From the NCBI RefSeq assembly GCF_905220365.1, contig NC_061135.1, forward strand, positions 12,553,501-12,617,500: DNA of 64,000 bases, read 5' to 3'. The stretch is from Vanessa cardui. Its lineage: Eukaryota; Arthropoda; Insecta; Lepidoptera; Nymphalidae. Below, piece after piece: positions 21,151 through 31,929 of the stretch; position 1 is the first letter of the stretch; each line of letters opens with the position of its first letter. Made by a program: the position numbers and the translations under genes. Under the pieces are notes generated by a model. That model ran no database searches and had not been told where the DNA came from. It was given only the letters and a program-made list of their open reading frames with translations.

Positions 21151-22363
21151 AAGGGTGTATAACAAAAATACAAAGATTTAACACATCTTGTAAACTTTTG
21201 GTTCATTGGTAAATGTATTATAGGCATGTATTTACGATATGGGATTATTGTGACGTAAACAGTATGGTCAATTACCATTTAAGATTGTTTAAATTGTTAA
21301 TTAAAAGTTTTATTTATTTTAATTAACAATTAATTAAATTATTTTATATTTCAATAGCTTTATGGTTTTTTGTTATCACATGTTGTTGTACAAGACAAAA
21401 ACAGTACATTGCCCAGTTGTCCATTGTAGGCACGTAATATAATTATTTTTTTTGTTTTATTATTTTTTTATCACTAATGAATAAAATTATGTAATCCCTG
21501 AGTTTTTTGCCGGTTCTGTCTAATCTACCTACTTTGCGAAATTTTGAATCTATACATTAAATTTAACACTGTAATATGTAGATCCAAAAGTGCTATTATG
21601 AGCGTCTACTTCAATAAATAATATTTTGATATCATTTTTGTAATCAATTTTTTGAATTAAATTCATTGTTCATTTAATTTCATTCAAATAATTTAATTTA
21701 AATAAAATGATATGTTATGATATATACATACGCACGTTTTGTTTTCATTATATTCTCTATTCATACAAAAACCTATCTATTTTTTTGTTATTACTAAAGA
21801 ATACTGCACATGGTTTGCTTGAAAATTGTATTCTTTGTATTCTAAAATTATACAAGTTACTCGGTAAAATTTTAATCGAGAGCTATTATTTTACACGCAA
21901 ACATTTCTCTATTGCCATACAAAATGTATTATTAGTTGAAATAGGAATTAGATATTTTGAACATCAAATATTTTTATATTTTTTCCTTTTTTTGTTTCTA
22001 TCGTTATAGTACAAAAGCCCTTTGCGACTCGCACCTGACTGGTAGTTTTACGTGACGTAATTAATACATGTGTTTTGATAACGAATGATAAAATAAGTGT
22101 TACGTCAGACAAAAAGTCCACCAACTAAGATCTATTTTTAACAATTTCAATTAATTTTATACCGATGAAACTATTGAGGATAAAGTCGGTATTCAATTTT
22201 TTTAAATTTAAAAAGGCTATTTCTAAAATTTTATATAAAGTTTGATATTTTAATGGCAAACTACTGAGGGCTCACCTGATGGCCATAAACTATCTCCGTC
22301 CATGCTGAAACGACGAGGCTTGCTGGTGCGTTGAAGTCTTTAATGAAAGAAAAAGGCCGTAAT
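21150..22363. other. Intergenic, AT-rich, no gene seen
   Basis: Very AT-rich. The 100-codon frame at 21707-22009 has no recognisable motif. A weak R1-like LINE-tail relic lies at about 22255-22350 ('gggctcacctgatggccata'). Confidence 0.4.
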
Positions 22364-22571
22364 TAGTGGCTTAGCTATCGTAGGGCCAGGTGGTGCAGTG
22401 CATCCGGGGGCCCTCTAAACTAAACCTTAAGCTACTAAAGCTAGAAAAACATGACCCTGCCCACAAGATATCTTATTTGGTATCTATAATTTTAAAGGGT
22501 GATTATTAGTTAAAGAGAGACGGGAAAGAGGGGATGAGGGCCCGATTCTTTTTCACCTAGCTACGCCACTG
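22364..22571. mobile_element. 208-bp non-autonomous DNA transposon, hAT-like, with target-site duplication
   Basis: Terminal inverted repeats TAGTGGCTTAGCTA (left) and CAGTGGCGTAGCTA (reverse of right) flank a 208-bp element. An exact 8-bp direct repeat gccgtaat lies on both sides (22356-22363 and 22572-22579). An 8-bp duplication and CAGTGGCG-like ends fit the hAT superfamily. No coding capacity. Confidence 0.75.
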
Positions 22572-22579
22572 GCCGTAAT

Positions 22580-23987
22580 CTTAAACATTTCCAAGGATGA
22601 TAAAAATATGGATTATTATTAAAACAATTTTTATAGGATTTTTTTATTACAAATTTTATAGTAGCCTTACATATATTTTTTTTAAAAAATAATATAAATT
22701 ACATCACATAAATAAATAAAAAGAATTGTTATTAATAAACAATTATTCGTTTCGAATAACAGAATTCAGATGAAATTAGAATTCGAAACACTCTATACAC
22801 TTTACTATTCGATGATTTGAAATAACAAAATTGCACTATACATTAAATTTTTCATAAAACAGTTTTACATTTAATTCAATTTAGATCTATTGCAAATACT
22901 AAATTTAATTAGTGTTAATTGATTTTACTAGGAATATTCAACGTTTATTAAGTCCCATCAGTGATGTTTTGATGTTAACTTCATAAATTCTCTGAAAATT
23001 GTTACATATATTATTGTATTATTATTTTATACTTAAAATAAATTACTAATAGAAGCTTTGTTTTGAACTTCATTGCTCCTTCAATTGTTTTACTAGAGTT
23101 TGGTATGTGAATGACAAATCTCCTCAGATGTGTACTCGAAATAGCTCGAATTATAATATAAAACTGAGTCGGAGCGCACGAAACATTACAGTAAAGCAAT
23201 TAAAGCGAATACAATCTCCCCTCCCGATATCTTTGTACGACCCAAACAGCATCACAATGGCAATTTCATAACTTAACATTATTATAACAATATGGATTGA
23301 AGGATGGGATATGGTGCTAAGGGGTCACTATCACCCATAGACTATGGGTGTATGAAATAAATAAAAATCTCTTTCATCGCAAATGCCCCGCTGTCTATCT
23401 TGGGAACGAAGATGCTACCTAGAGGCTCAAAGGGCGCCTGTAGTTAAAATCACCTTCGAATAATTCAATATATACGTCGTCTTTATCATACATTATATTA
23501 AAGCTCTTATTTTTCTAAGTCTGTCTTCATTTCTGTAGAGACTCGGGAAACAAACATCCTTATTATTATATTTATTAAATAATGACTAGAATTAATTAAC
23601 TGATAACATTAAGTGAATATTAATGTAGTTGAAATCATAAACGAACATTATCTTTATTGCCTACCTGAAATATTTATAATCCGTCACATATAATAGGATT
23701 TTCATGTTATTTAATGTACAAGGTAATTAGTCTTGAGCTTATTTCTAAGAATCGATTTTTTATCTTTATCGTTTGAACGATCAATCTAAAACATATTATG
23801 TGAGGATCAACTTCTTTGGTATAATCAACGGAAAACATATAATTATAATCATGATTTGAACTCAATGTTTTTACAATATAATCGTTTAAAAATAGAAAAA
23901 AAAGATTGATTTAAAATCGTACATTGGATAAAACATTTTTTTTTAACAGCCAACCTGGTAGAACAATATTTTTCCCAAAACTCCCCT
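22580..23987. other. 3' flank of copy G, no gene; decayed N1 at about 23295-23460
   Basis: AT-rich. 23295-23460 retains N1 words ('ggtcactatcacccatagac', 'cttgggaacgaagatgctac'). No close AATAAA was found behind the copy G stop. Confidence 0.4.
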
Positions 23988-26900
23988 TTAAACATCAATA
24001 CTTCTATGTCTTTCTACATTTACCAAAGTGGGTACACCATCATCATTATCAACGAAGAGTATACCACCTCTTTTCTTCCCACAGCAAAAGTAATAAATTC
24101 CGAAAACAATAATACCAAGCAGCACAAAACTTGGAATACCTATCAACAAAATTGTCATTGGTTCCAAAGTGTTAGTGCCTACTTCAGATTCAGGAGTTTC
24201 AGTTTCAGCCTCAATGGTTGATGATTCTGAAGATTGAGTTGTATCCAAAGTTGATGCATCTGTTGCTATGCTAATTGTAGTAGGTTCACTTGTTATTTCA
24301 GTTGTAACAGGTACTTCACCCGTGGTAAAAGTAATTGGTGAAATTGTTGTTGAAAATAAGGAGTTAGATGTAGTTAAAGACTCTGAGCTCGTTATCGTCG
24401 GAAGAACTGAAGGAGTACTTGTAATGGTAGTATAAGATAATGTAGTCATTACTACTTCAGTGCCAGTTGGAGTCGTGGCGATTGTTGTCGATACAGGAAT
24501 ATTGGTCACGTCCGACGTAGCAACAGGTATCGTCACAGTTGGGGGAACAGTCTCTGTAGATGGAGTAGACAATAATGTTGAAGAAGTATCGGGCATTACG
24601 GAAGGTACATCAGTATCAGTCGTTGTTGACTCACTGGCGGTTGAGGTAGTCGAGCTCGTTACCGTCGGAGGAACCGAAGGGATACTTGTAGTCGTAGTAA
24701 AAGATACTGGAGTTGTTTCTGCTTCAGTGCCAGTTGGAGTAGTGACGATTGTTGTTGGTACAGGAACATTGGTCACGTCCGACGTAGCAATAGGTATCGT
24801 CACAGTTGGGGGTACAGTCTCTGTAGATGGAGTTGACAATAAGGTTGAAGAAGTATCGGGTATTACGGAAGGTACGTCAGTATCGGCCGTTGTTGACTCA
24901 CTGGCGATAAACGTAGTCGAGCTCGTTACCGTCGGAGGAACCGAAGGGATACTTGTAGTCGTAGTGAAAGGTACTGGAGTTGTTTCTGCTTCAGTGCCAG
25001 TTGGAGTAGTAACGATTGTTGTTGGTACAGGAATATTGGTCACGTCCGACGTAGCAATAGGTATCGTCACAGTTGGGGGTACAGTCTCTGTAGATGGAGT
25101 TGACAATAAAGTTGAAGAAGTATCGGGCATCACGGAAGGTACGTCAGTATCAGCCGTTGTTGATTCACTGGCGGTTGACGTAGTCGAGCTCGTTACCGTT
25201 GATGGAACCGAAGGGATACTTGTAGTCGTAGTAAAAGATACTGGAGTTGTTTCTGCTTCAGTGCCAGTTGGAATAGTGACAATTGTTGTTGGTACAGGAA
25301 TATTGGTCACGTCCGACGTAGCAATAGGTATCGTCACAGTTGGGGGTAGAGACTCTGTAGATGGAGTTGACAGTAAAGTTGAAGAAGTATCGGGCATTAC
25401 GGAAGGTACATCAGTATCAGCCGTTGTTGATTCACTGGCGGTTGACGTAGTCGAGCTCGTTACCGTTGGTGGAACCGAAGGGATACTTGAAGTCGTAGTA
25501 AAAGATACTGGAGTTGTTTCTGCTTGAGTGCCAGTTGGAGTAGTGACGATTGTTGTTGGTACAGGAATATCGGTAACGTCCGACGTAGCAATAGGTATCG
25601 TCACAGTTGGGGGTACAGTCTCTGTAGAAGGAGTTGACAATAAAGTTGAAGAAGTATCGGGCATTACGGAAGGTACATCAGTATCAGCCGTTGTTGATTC
25701 ACTGGCGGTTGACGTAGTCGAGATCGTTATCGTCGGAGGAACCGAAGGGATACTTGTAGTCGTAGTAAAATATACTGGAGTTGTTTCTGCTTGAGTGCCA
25801 GTTGGAGTAGTGACGATTGTTGTTGGTACAGGAATATCGGTAACGTCCGACGTAGCAATAGGTATCGTCAGAGTTGGGGGTACAGTCTCTGTAGAAGGAG
25901 TTGACAATAAAGTTGAAGAAGTATCGGGCATTACGGAAGGTACGTCAGTATCGGCCGTTGTTGACTCACTGGCGATAAACGTAGTCGAGCTCGTTACCGT
26001 TGATGGAACCGAAGGGATACTTGTAGTCGTAGTAAAAGATACTGGAGTTGTTTCTGCTTCAGTGCCAGTTGGAATAGTGACGATTGTTGTTGGTATAGGA
26101 ATATTGGTCACGTCCGACGTAGCAATAGGTATCGTCACAGTTGGGGGTAGAGTCTCTGTAGATGGAGTTGACAATAAAGTTGAAGAAGTATCGGGCATTA
26201 CGGAAGGTACATCAGTATCAGCCGTTGTTGATTCACTGGCGGTTGACGTAGTCGAGATCGTTATCGTCGGAGGAACCGAAGGGATACTTGTAGTCGTAGT
26301 AAAAGATACTGGAGTTGTTTCTGCTTGAGTGCCAGTTGGAGTAGTGACAATTGTTGTTGGTACAGGAATATTGGTCACGTCCGACGTAGCAATAGGTATC
26401 GTCACAGTTGGGGGTATAGTCTCTGTAGATGTAGTAGACAATAAGGTTGAAGAAGTATCAGGCATCACGGAAGGTACATCAGTATCAGCCGTTGTTGATT
26501 CACTGGCGGTTGACGTAGTCGAGCTCGTTACCGTTGATGGAACCGAAGGGATACTTGTAGTCGGAGTAAAAGATACTGGAGTTGTTTCTGCTTCAGTGCC
26601 AGTTGGAATAGTGACAATTGTTGTTGGTACAGGAATATTGGTCACGTCCGACGTAGCAATAGGTATCGTCACAGTTGGGGGTAGAGTCTCTGCAGATGGA
26701 GTTGACAATAAAGTTGAAGAAGTATCGGGCATTACGGAAGGTACATCAGTATCAGCCGTTGTTGATTCACTGGCGGTTGACGTAGTCGAGATCGTTATCG
26801 TCGGAGGAACCGAAGGGATACTTGTAGTCGTAGTAAAAGATACTGGAGTTGTTTCTGCTTGAGTGCTAGTTGGAGTAGTGACAATTGTTGTTGGTACAGG

Positions 26901-28757
26901 AATATTGGTCACGTCCGACGTAGCAATAGGTATCGTCACAGTTGGGGGTACAGTCTCTGTAGATGTAGTAGACAATAAGGTTGAAGAAGTATCAGGCATC
27001 ACGGAAGGTACATCAGTATCAGCCGTTGTTGATTCACTGGCGGTTGACGTAGTCGAGATCGTTATCGTCGGAGGAACCGAAGGGATACTCGTAGTCGTAG
27101 TAAAAGATACTGGAGTTGTTTCTGCTTGAGTGCCAGTTGGAGTAGTGACGATTGTTGTTGGTACAGGAATATTGGTCACGTCCGACGTAGCAATAGGTAT
27201 CGTCACAGTTGGGGGTACAGTCTCTGTAGATGGAGTTGACAATAAGGTTGAAGAAGTATCCGGCATCACGGAAGGTACATCAGTATCAGCCGTTGTTGAT
27301 TCACTGGCGGTTGACGTAGTCGAGATCGTTATCGTCGGAGGAACCGAAGGGATACTTGTAGTCGTAGTAAAATATACTGGAGTTGTTTCTACTTGAGTGC
27401 CAGTTGGAGTAGTGACGATTGTTGTTGGTACAGGAATATTGGTCACGTCCGACGTAGCAATAGATATCGTCACAGTTGGGGGTACAGTCTCTGTAGATGT
27501 AGTAGACAATAAGGTTGAAGAAGTATCAGGCATCACGGAAGGTACATCAGTATCAGCCGTTGTTGATTCACTGGCGGTTGACGTAGTCGAGATCGTTATC
27601 GTCGGAGGAACCGAAGGGACACTTGTAGTCGTAGTAAAATATACTGGAGTTGTTTCTGCTTGAGTGCCAGTTTGAGTAGTGACAATTGTTGTTGGTACAG
27701 GAATATTGGTCACGTCCGACGTAGCAATAGGTATCGTCACAGTTGGGGGTACAGTCTCTGTAGATGGAGTTGACAATAAGGTTGAAGAAGTATCGGGTAT
27801 TACGGAAGGTACGTCAGTATCGGCCGTTGTTGACTCACTGGCGATAAACGTAGTCGAGCTCGTTACCGTTGATGGAACCGAAGGGATACTTGTAGTCGTA
27901 GTAAAAGATACTGGAGTTGTTTCTGCTTCAGTGCCAGTTGGAATAGTGACGATTGTTGTTGGTATAGGAATATTGGTCACGTCCGACGTAGCAATAGGTA
28001 TCGTCACAGTTGGGGGTACAGTCTCTGTAGATGGAGTTGACAATAAAGTTGAAGAAGTATCGGGCATTACGGAAGGTACATCAGTATCAGCCGTTGTTGA
28101 TTCACTGGCGGTTGACGTAGTCGAGCTCGTTACCGTTGATGGAACCGAAGGGATACTTGTAGTCGTAGTAAAAGATACTGGAGTTGTTTCTGCTTTAGTG
28201 CCAGTTGGTGTAGTGACGATTGTTGTTGGTACAGGAACATTGGTCACGTCCGACGTAGCAATAGGTATCGTCACAGTTGCGGGTACAGTCTCTGTAGATG
28301 GAGTTGACAATAAAGTTGAAGAAGTATCGGGCATCACGGAAGGTACGTCAGTATCAGCCGTTGTTGATTCACTGGCGACTGACGTAGTTGAGCTCGTTAC
28401 CGTCGGAGGAACCGAAGGGATACTCGTAGTCGTAGTAAAAGATACTGGAGTTGTTTCTGCTTCAGTGCCAGTTTGTGTAGTGACGATTGTTGTTGGTACA
28501 GGAATATTGGTCACATCCGACGTAACAATAGGTATCGTCACAGTTGGGGGTACAGTCTCTGTAGATGGAGTTGACAATAAGGTTGAAGAAGTATCGGGCA
28601 TTACGGAAGGTACATCAGTATCAGCCATTATTGATTGAGGTATGATCGATTTATTATTTGAATTTTCTTCAACCCTTGATCCATTAATATCCGGTATGTA
28701 ACTAATTGAGTAAATTTTCATCAGGGAATTCTTATCAGCTTGACCGATTATCGCGAC
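23988..28757 (-). CDS. Copy G, exon 2: giant repeat mucin with transmembrane anchor
   Basis: The acceptor (CATTACAG) opens a single 1589-codon exon. It starts V-A-I-I-G-Q-A-D-K-N-S-L-M-K-I-Y-S-I-S-Y, aligning with the V-T-F-M-G-I-A domain ending of the other copies. Residues 190-1613 of the joined protein are sixteen 89-residue Thr/Ser/Pro-rich repeats. A less regular Thr/Glu-rich spacer follows, then a hydrophobic helix at about 1678-1703 (M-T-I-L-L-I-G-I-P-S-F-V-L-L-G-I-I-V-F-G), Cys-Cys, a basic stop-transfer G-K-K-R and a 30-residue tail ending in D-V. This is the layout of a type I membrane mucin, about 1733 aa with exon 1. Its place in the cluster and its exon phase show common origin with the secreted copies. 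It lacks the fourth MAM cysteine. Function unknown; a cell-surface coat is the simplest inference. Confidence 0.88.
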   Translation of the reverse strand, partial: VAIIGQADKNSLMKIYSISYIPDINGSRVEENSNNKSIIPQSIMADTDVPSVMPDTSSTLLSTPSTETVPPTVTIPIVTSDVTNIPVPTTIVTTQTGTEAETTPVSFTTTTSIPSVPPTVTSSTTSVASESTTADTDVPSVMPDTSSTLLSTPSTETVPATVTIPIATSDVTNVPVPTTIVTTPTGTKAETTPVSFTTTTSIPSVPSTVTSSTTSTASESTTADTDVPSVMPDTSSTLLSTPSTETVPPTVTIPIATSDVTNIPIPTTIVTIPTGTEAETTPVSFTTTTSIPSVPSTVTSSTTFIASESTTADTDVPSVIPDTSSTLLSTPSTETVPPTVTIPIATSDVTNIPVPTTIVTTQTGTQAETTPVYFTTTTSVPSVPPTITISTTSTASESTTADTDVPSVMPDTSSTLLSTTSTETVPPTVTISIATSDVTNIPVPTTIVTTPTGTQVETTPVYFTTTTSIPSVPPTITISTTSTASESTTADTDVPSVMPDTSSTLLSTPSTETVPPTVTIPIATSDVTNIPVPTTIVTTPTGTQAETTPVSFTTTTSIPSVPPTITISTTSTASESTTADTDVPSVMPDTSSTLLSTTSTETVPPTVTIPIATSDVTNIPVPTTIVTTPTSTQAETTPVSFTTTTSIPSVPPTITISTTSTASESTTADTDVPSVMPDTSSTLLSTPSAETLPPTVTIPIATSDVTNIPVPTTIVTIPTGTEAETTPVSFTPTTSIPSVPSTVTSSTTSTASESTTADTDVPSVMPDTSSTLLSTTSTETIPPTVTIPIATSDVTNIPVPTTIVTTPTGTQAETTPVSFTTTTSIPSVPPTITISTTSTASESTTADTDVPSVMPDTSSTLLSTPSTETLPPTVTIPIATSDVTNIPIPTTIVTIPTGTEAETTPVSFTTTTSIPSVPSTVTSSTTFIASESTTADTDVPSVMPDTSSTLLSTPSTETVPPTLTIPIATSDVTDIPVPTTIVTTPTGTQAETTPVYFTTTTSIPSVPPTITISTTSTASESTTADTDVPSVMPDTSSTLLSTPSTETVPPTVTIPIATSDVTDIPVPTTIVTTPTGTQAETTPVSFTTTSSIPSVPPTVTSSTTSTASESTTADTDVPSVMPDTSSTLLSTPSTESLPPTVTIPIATSDVTNIPVPTTIVTIPTGTEAETTPVSFTTTTSIPSVPSTVTSSTTSTASESTTADTDVPSVMPDTSSTLLSTPSTETVPPTVTIPIATSDVTNIPVPTTIVTTPTGTEAETTPVPFTTTTSIPSVPPTVTSSTTFIASESTTADTDVPSVIPDTSSTLLSTPSTETVPPTVTIPIATSDVTNVPVPTTIVTTPTGTEAETTPVSFTTTTSIPSVPPTVTSSTTSTASESTTTDTDVPSVMPDTSSTLLSTPSTETVPPTVTIPVATSDVTNIPVSTTIATTPTGTEVVMTTLSYTTITSTPSVLPTITSSESLTTSNSLFSTTISPITFTTGEVPVTTEITSEPTTISIATDASTLDTTQSSESSTIEAETETPESEVGTNTLEPMTILLIGIPSFVLLGIIVFGIYYFCCGKKRGGILFVDNDDGVPTLVNVERHRSIDV
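24351..28622 (-). repeat. 267-bp minisatellite, 16 units, coding for the copy G mucin repeats
   Basis: Each 267-bp unit starts D-T-D-V-P-S-V-(M/I)-P-D-T-S-S-T-L-L-S-T. All units keep exact register with no frame-breaking indel. The last unit (24351-24617) diverges in its second half. Variable sites fall in two main types: T-I-P-T-G-T-E-A with P-S-T-V-T-S-S, and T-T-P-T-G-T-Q-A with P-P-T-I-T-I-S. Confidence 0.95.
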
Positions 28758-30196
28758 CTGTAATGTTTAAAAATAATAATAAATAGTGTATAATTTGACA
28801 CAAATAATATTATTTCTAAAATATATTGAAATATATATATTTGTGTTAAAAATACATTATATGATGTAGTTTGGTAAACAAGTCACTTTCCTAATTTTCT
28901 TGTCATTAATGAAGGCAGAGTCTTGTTACAGTCATTTTTATGCGTACGATTAACAGTATAATAGAATATTAATCAAAGTGAATTTCCAAAAATACTCGTA
29001 GTCAAAGCAAAGACCTTCTCTTCCTCTATGAGACTTTGTCTGTTTCAAGTGTGTTGTAATATAATAAATAATGGTGATAATAATAATTTAAAAATGCTAT
29101 TGCATTTTATTATTTAAATTTATTATTTTTTTTTTAATCTCATTTCATTGAGTTTTTTTCTTGAATTAAATAAGGTTAATTTAGTAAAAACGACTTATTA
29201 AAATGACACACGTAAATGACAAACATATTTTTTTTCTTTATGTTTAAGTGGTGCACTTGGGTCATGTTATAATATAGAATCAATTCAATAAAAAATCTTA
29301 TCGCAAAGATTGATTTATAATCGCAGAAGATACTATCGGGTATACAAAATTGTCTAATTGATAGTAATCTTATTTATTTTTAAATCAGCTGGAAATTTTT
29401 CAAGGAAAATATAACAAAAGTACATTATTGGAAAACACAAAAAATGCGATGTTTTGACAGTTCTTATGTTAATACCTTTTTAATTATTATTATAAATATA
29501 AGTAAATTAATTGATAGAAGTCGTTGTATGAAGGTTCTTGACGTAGCATAGACAATAAATGTGCGAGTGTTGCCAGGTGACGTTTCACATCGCAATTTTA
29601 TTTCACGAAATATGAACCAATCCAAATTTGCGGACATATATTTGATTCGGAATTATTATTTCTAACAGTACGAGTATATAATTTATTATGGATTTTTCCA
29701 TCGAGTCTACTGTAACCTTGTGCGAAATTATTGCCTCGAAAGCTCTTTTTGGTCAAAACATGATCTCCCGTTGAAGTGCATGTCATTGAATATTATGGAT
29801 TTAATATTGATATATTAAGATCATATAACTTTTGCAGATACATGTTATTAACTAAAAAAGTTTTTTACCGATCTATAAATATGAACAGGTTTTGATCGCA
29901 AATATTGTAGACCTATCCGAAATTATTAATACGGATTGATAATATCAAGGAGATTCAAATAATTCTTCTATAGTAATATTATCTAGGTATACCTTAATTG
30001 TAGATGACAGAAGCCTGTATAGATTTATAATAATACACTTATAACCTATATATTATATTATATAACCTATATACTATATTATTTTCACATTACCATAATT
30101 TTGTAAATTATACTGTTTTGTTTTCTATTCTTTCATGCTACTGATATTTGTATTAGTAGCATGAAAGGATTAATTTATTAAAGTGCATGTACTTAC
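28758..30196 (-). other. Intron of copy G (1439 bp)
   Basis: GTAAGT donor at 30196, CAG acceptor ending at 28758, phase 0. AT-rich. The 62-codon frame at 29598-29786 has no recognisable motif. Confidence 0.75.
30130..30167. repeat. Perfect 13-bp hairpin just inside the copy G intron
   Basis: CTTTCATGCTACT, a 12-bp loop, then its exact reverse complement, 29 nt downstream of the splice donor. Confidence 0.85.
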
Positions 30197-30628
30197 GTAT
30201 CCTTTTTCACCGTCACTTGCATTTAATTTAATAATTTGAGATCCGTTAATAAGATCTTTAGACGATGTAAGTTCTGCTCTTCCAATGATTTCAATTTCCG
30301 TTGTTTTATTTACATACACTGTTGTTGTAATTTTGTCTTTTAATGACACTGATTCTAATTTAAATTTTATTTCTAGGCAACCACTTTGCGAAAGTATGAA
30401 TGAAAAAGCAATACAACTCGGTACTTCACTTGGACGTAAATAATATTCATAATCTCGATCAGAGTCTTCGTCTTCTAAATACCAATCTTCGAAATTATTA
30501 CAGACATTTGTTGCATGATCCAAATTGAATGATGTATGTAAATCTTCTCCAAGCTTGTAATAATAATCAATGTTATCTGACACATGTATTAGAACACACA
30601 AGATTAACACATTGGATATTTTTAACAT
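30197..30628 (-). CDS. Copy G, exon 1: signal peptide plus diverged MAM-like domain
   Basis: 144 codons from ATG at 30628 to a GTAAGT donor, phase 0. A GTG two codons upstream extends the frame but is not used. The N-terminus is hydrophobic (M-L-K-I-S-N-V-L-I-L-C-V-L-I-H). Domain landmarks can be placed against the short copies: C43-N-N-F-E-D-W49 for the GVC...W segment, S71-C72-I-A-F for Ser-Cys-Met-Ser-Ser, C-L-E-I-K-F-K-L-E-S for T-L-D-I-K-L-Y-M-E-P, and N-G-S-Q-I-I-K-L before G-E-K-G-Y for the final strand. Cysteines are at 43, 72 and 84. The first and fourth family cysteines are missing and Cys84 is new, so disulfides must differ. An acidic stretch (E-D-E-D-S-D) is unique to this copy. 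Confidence 0.8.
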
Positions 30629-30719
30629 TTTCACAATTAAAAGATCGCGCGCTGTATTGTTCGTTCACAGTTAAATAATATCTAACACAAATTAAATAAA
30701 TTAGAAGTTGTTAAAATCG

Positions 30720-30900
30720 ATTTTATCTTGATCAATATCGGTTGATTGATTTTGTAAAGATTCAGATAGTCCTATAATTAAAAAAACAAATAGCGGAAAT
30801 TGCCACTTCCAGTCGAAAATCTTTGATAAAACGATTTATTGTTAGTGATATAAATCAAAATATTTACTCAGTATTTCTATATTTAGTTTTTGATAAAAAA
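30720..30900 (-). promoter_or_regulatory. Upstream region of copy G with three GATA motifs
   Basis: GATAA/TTATC at 30723-30727, 30825-30829 and 30892-30896. No clear TATA box near the start, unlike copies C-E. Confidence 0.3.
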
Positions 30901-31329
30901 TAATAGCATCAATATTATTTTGAAAATTGCCCAAAACTACATTTGATTCTATATTTTTTAAGTTAAATAAGAATTAGTGCCAGTCTAATTTGCAAATTGA
31001 TCATTTAGTTTACTCTCAACAAATTTTCACGACTTCTTTGTTGGCTACTCCAACTATTCTATTTATATTATCTACTGAATAAAACCGAAGATTTCAAGGT
31101 TCTAAGTTAAGACACTGCTTCAAAGAATAAAAAAATATTGGGGTTTTCAAAAAAAGATTGTCTGCCGCAGGTGCAGTCGGCGGGCGTTACCATTTTAATT
31201 TCCAAATAAGTTATATCAGTGTCATAAAAGGAAGTCTATTAATAAAATAAGCTACTTTGATAAGGAAAGAAGAAGATAATGATTGATTGGTTTGATATTA
31301 ACACTTTCATGTTATAGATAATAAATGAA

Positions 31330-31490
31330 ACTCGTTTTTTGACTGCCTCGTTGGACTTGTACCTAGATAAAAGGACGCAGATCCTGAATCCATACATTCA
31401 ATGCCAAGATCAGGCTGATAAAATGTCATTGAGATTTTCTGACAGATCAGAGAAAATTTTGGACCAGTTCGCATTACAAATACATGAAAA
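31330..31490 (+). repeat. Degenerate tRNA-headed repeat
   Basis: 'gactgcctcgttggacttgt' followed by 'ggacgcagatcctgaatcca' matches the reverse of the repeat family also present at 41500-41880. The coding-looking stretch ending in GTCAGT is explained by this. Confidence 0.4.
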
Positions 31491-31929
31491 GGTCAGTAAT
31501 TGATTTTATTAATTAATTTATACTTTGTTCTTTTTTGTAATATTGCAGGAGAATTAAATATAAGCTATCAATTTTTTATCTAAATAAGTAATATAAACAG
31601 ACTCTCTGATATTTTAGAGGTTTACTTTAAATGTATTTATCCTGTTGAAACATCGAATCGCAGTCGGCTTTTAACGTAAATCGAGAAACATGACGCCCGC
31701 GGGAAACGGCGGAAATTCTAAATGAAAATGTGAGAATAAATAATAGTGCTGTTTGACAGGCCTCAGGGACAGCACGGTGTCAAAGTTGTGGTTAATATTT
31801 TAAGCCATAAATAACATGATATGCTTCTAAAACAAGAAAAAATATAGTCAAGCATAATAAAAACATTGCTGTTTGTTTAGTGGCAACACTTTATTCAGCA
31901 CATTTCAGGTTTTTTTTTATCAAATGACA

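Noticed and set aside
24351..28622. Regularly spaced repeats that could suggest a CRISPR-like or satellite array
   Set aside because: Units are contiguous, 267 bp, fully coding and in register; the genome is eukaryotic.
24460..28638. Long plus-strand open frames (up to 355 codons) across the mucin array
   Set aside because: They are the antisense of the 267-bp repeats. The units keep register, so the antisense stays open. Its stops appear only where a CAA (Gln) codon replaces GAA in the real gene.
29598..29786. 62-codon minus-strand frame inside the copy G intron
   Set aside because: No acceptor and donor pair, no recognisable motif, and inclusion is not required by the domain alignment.
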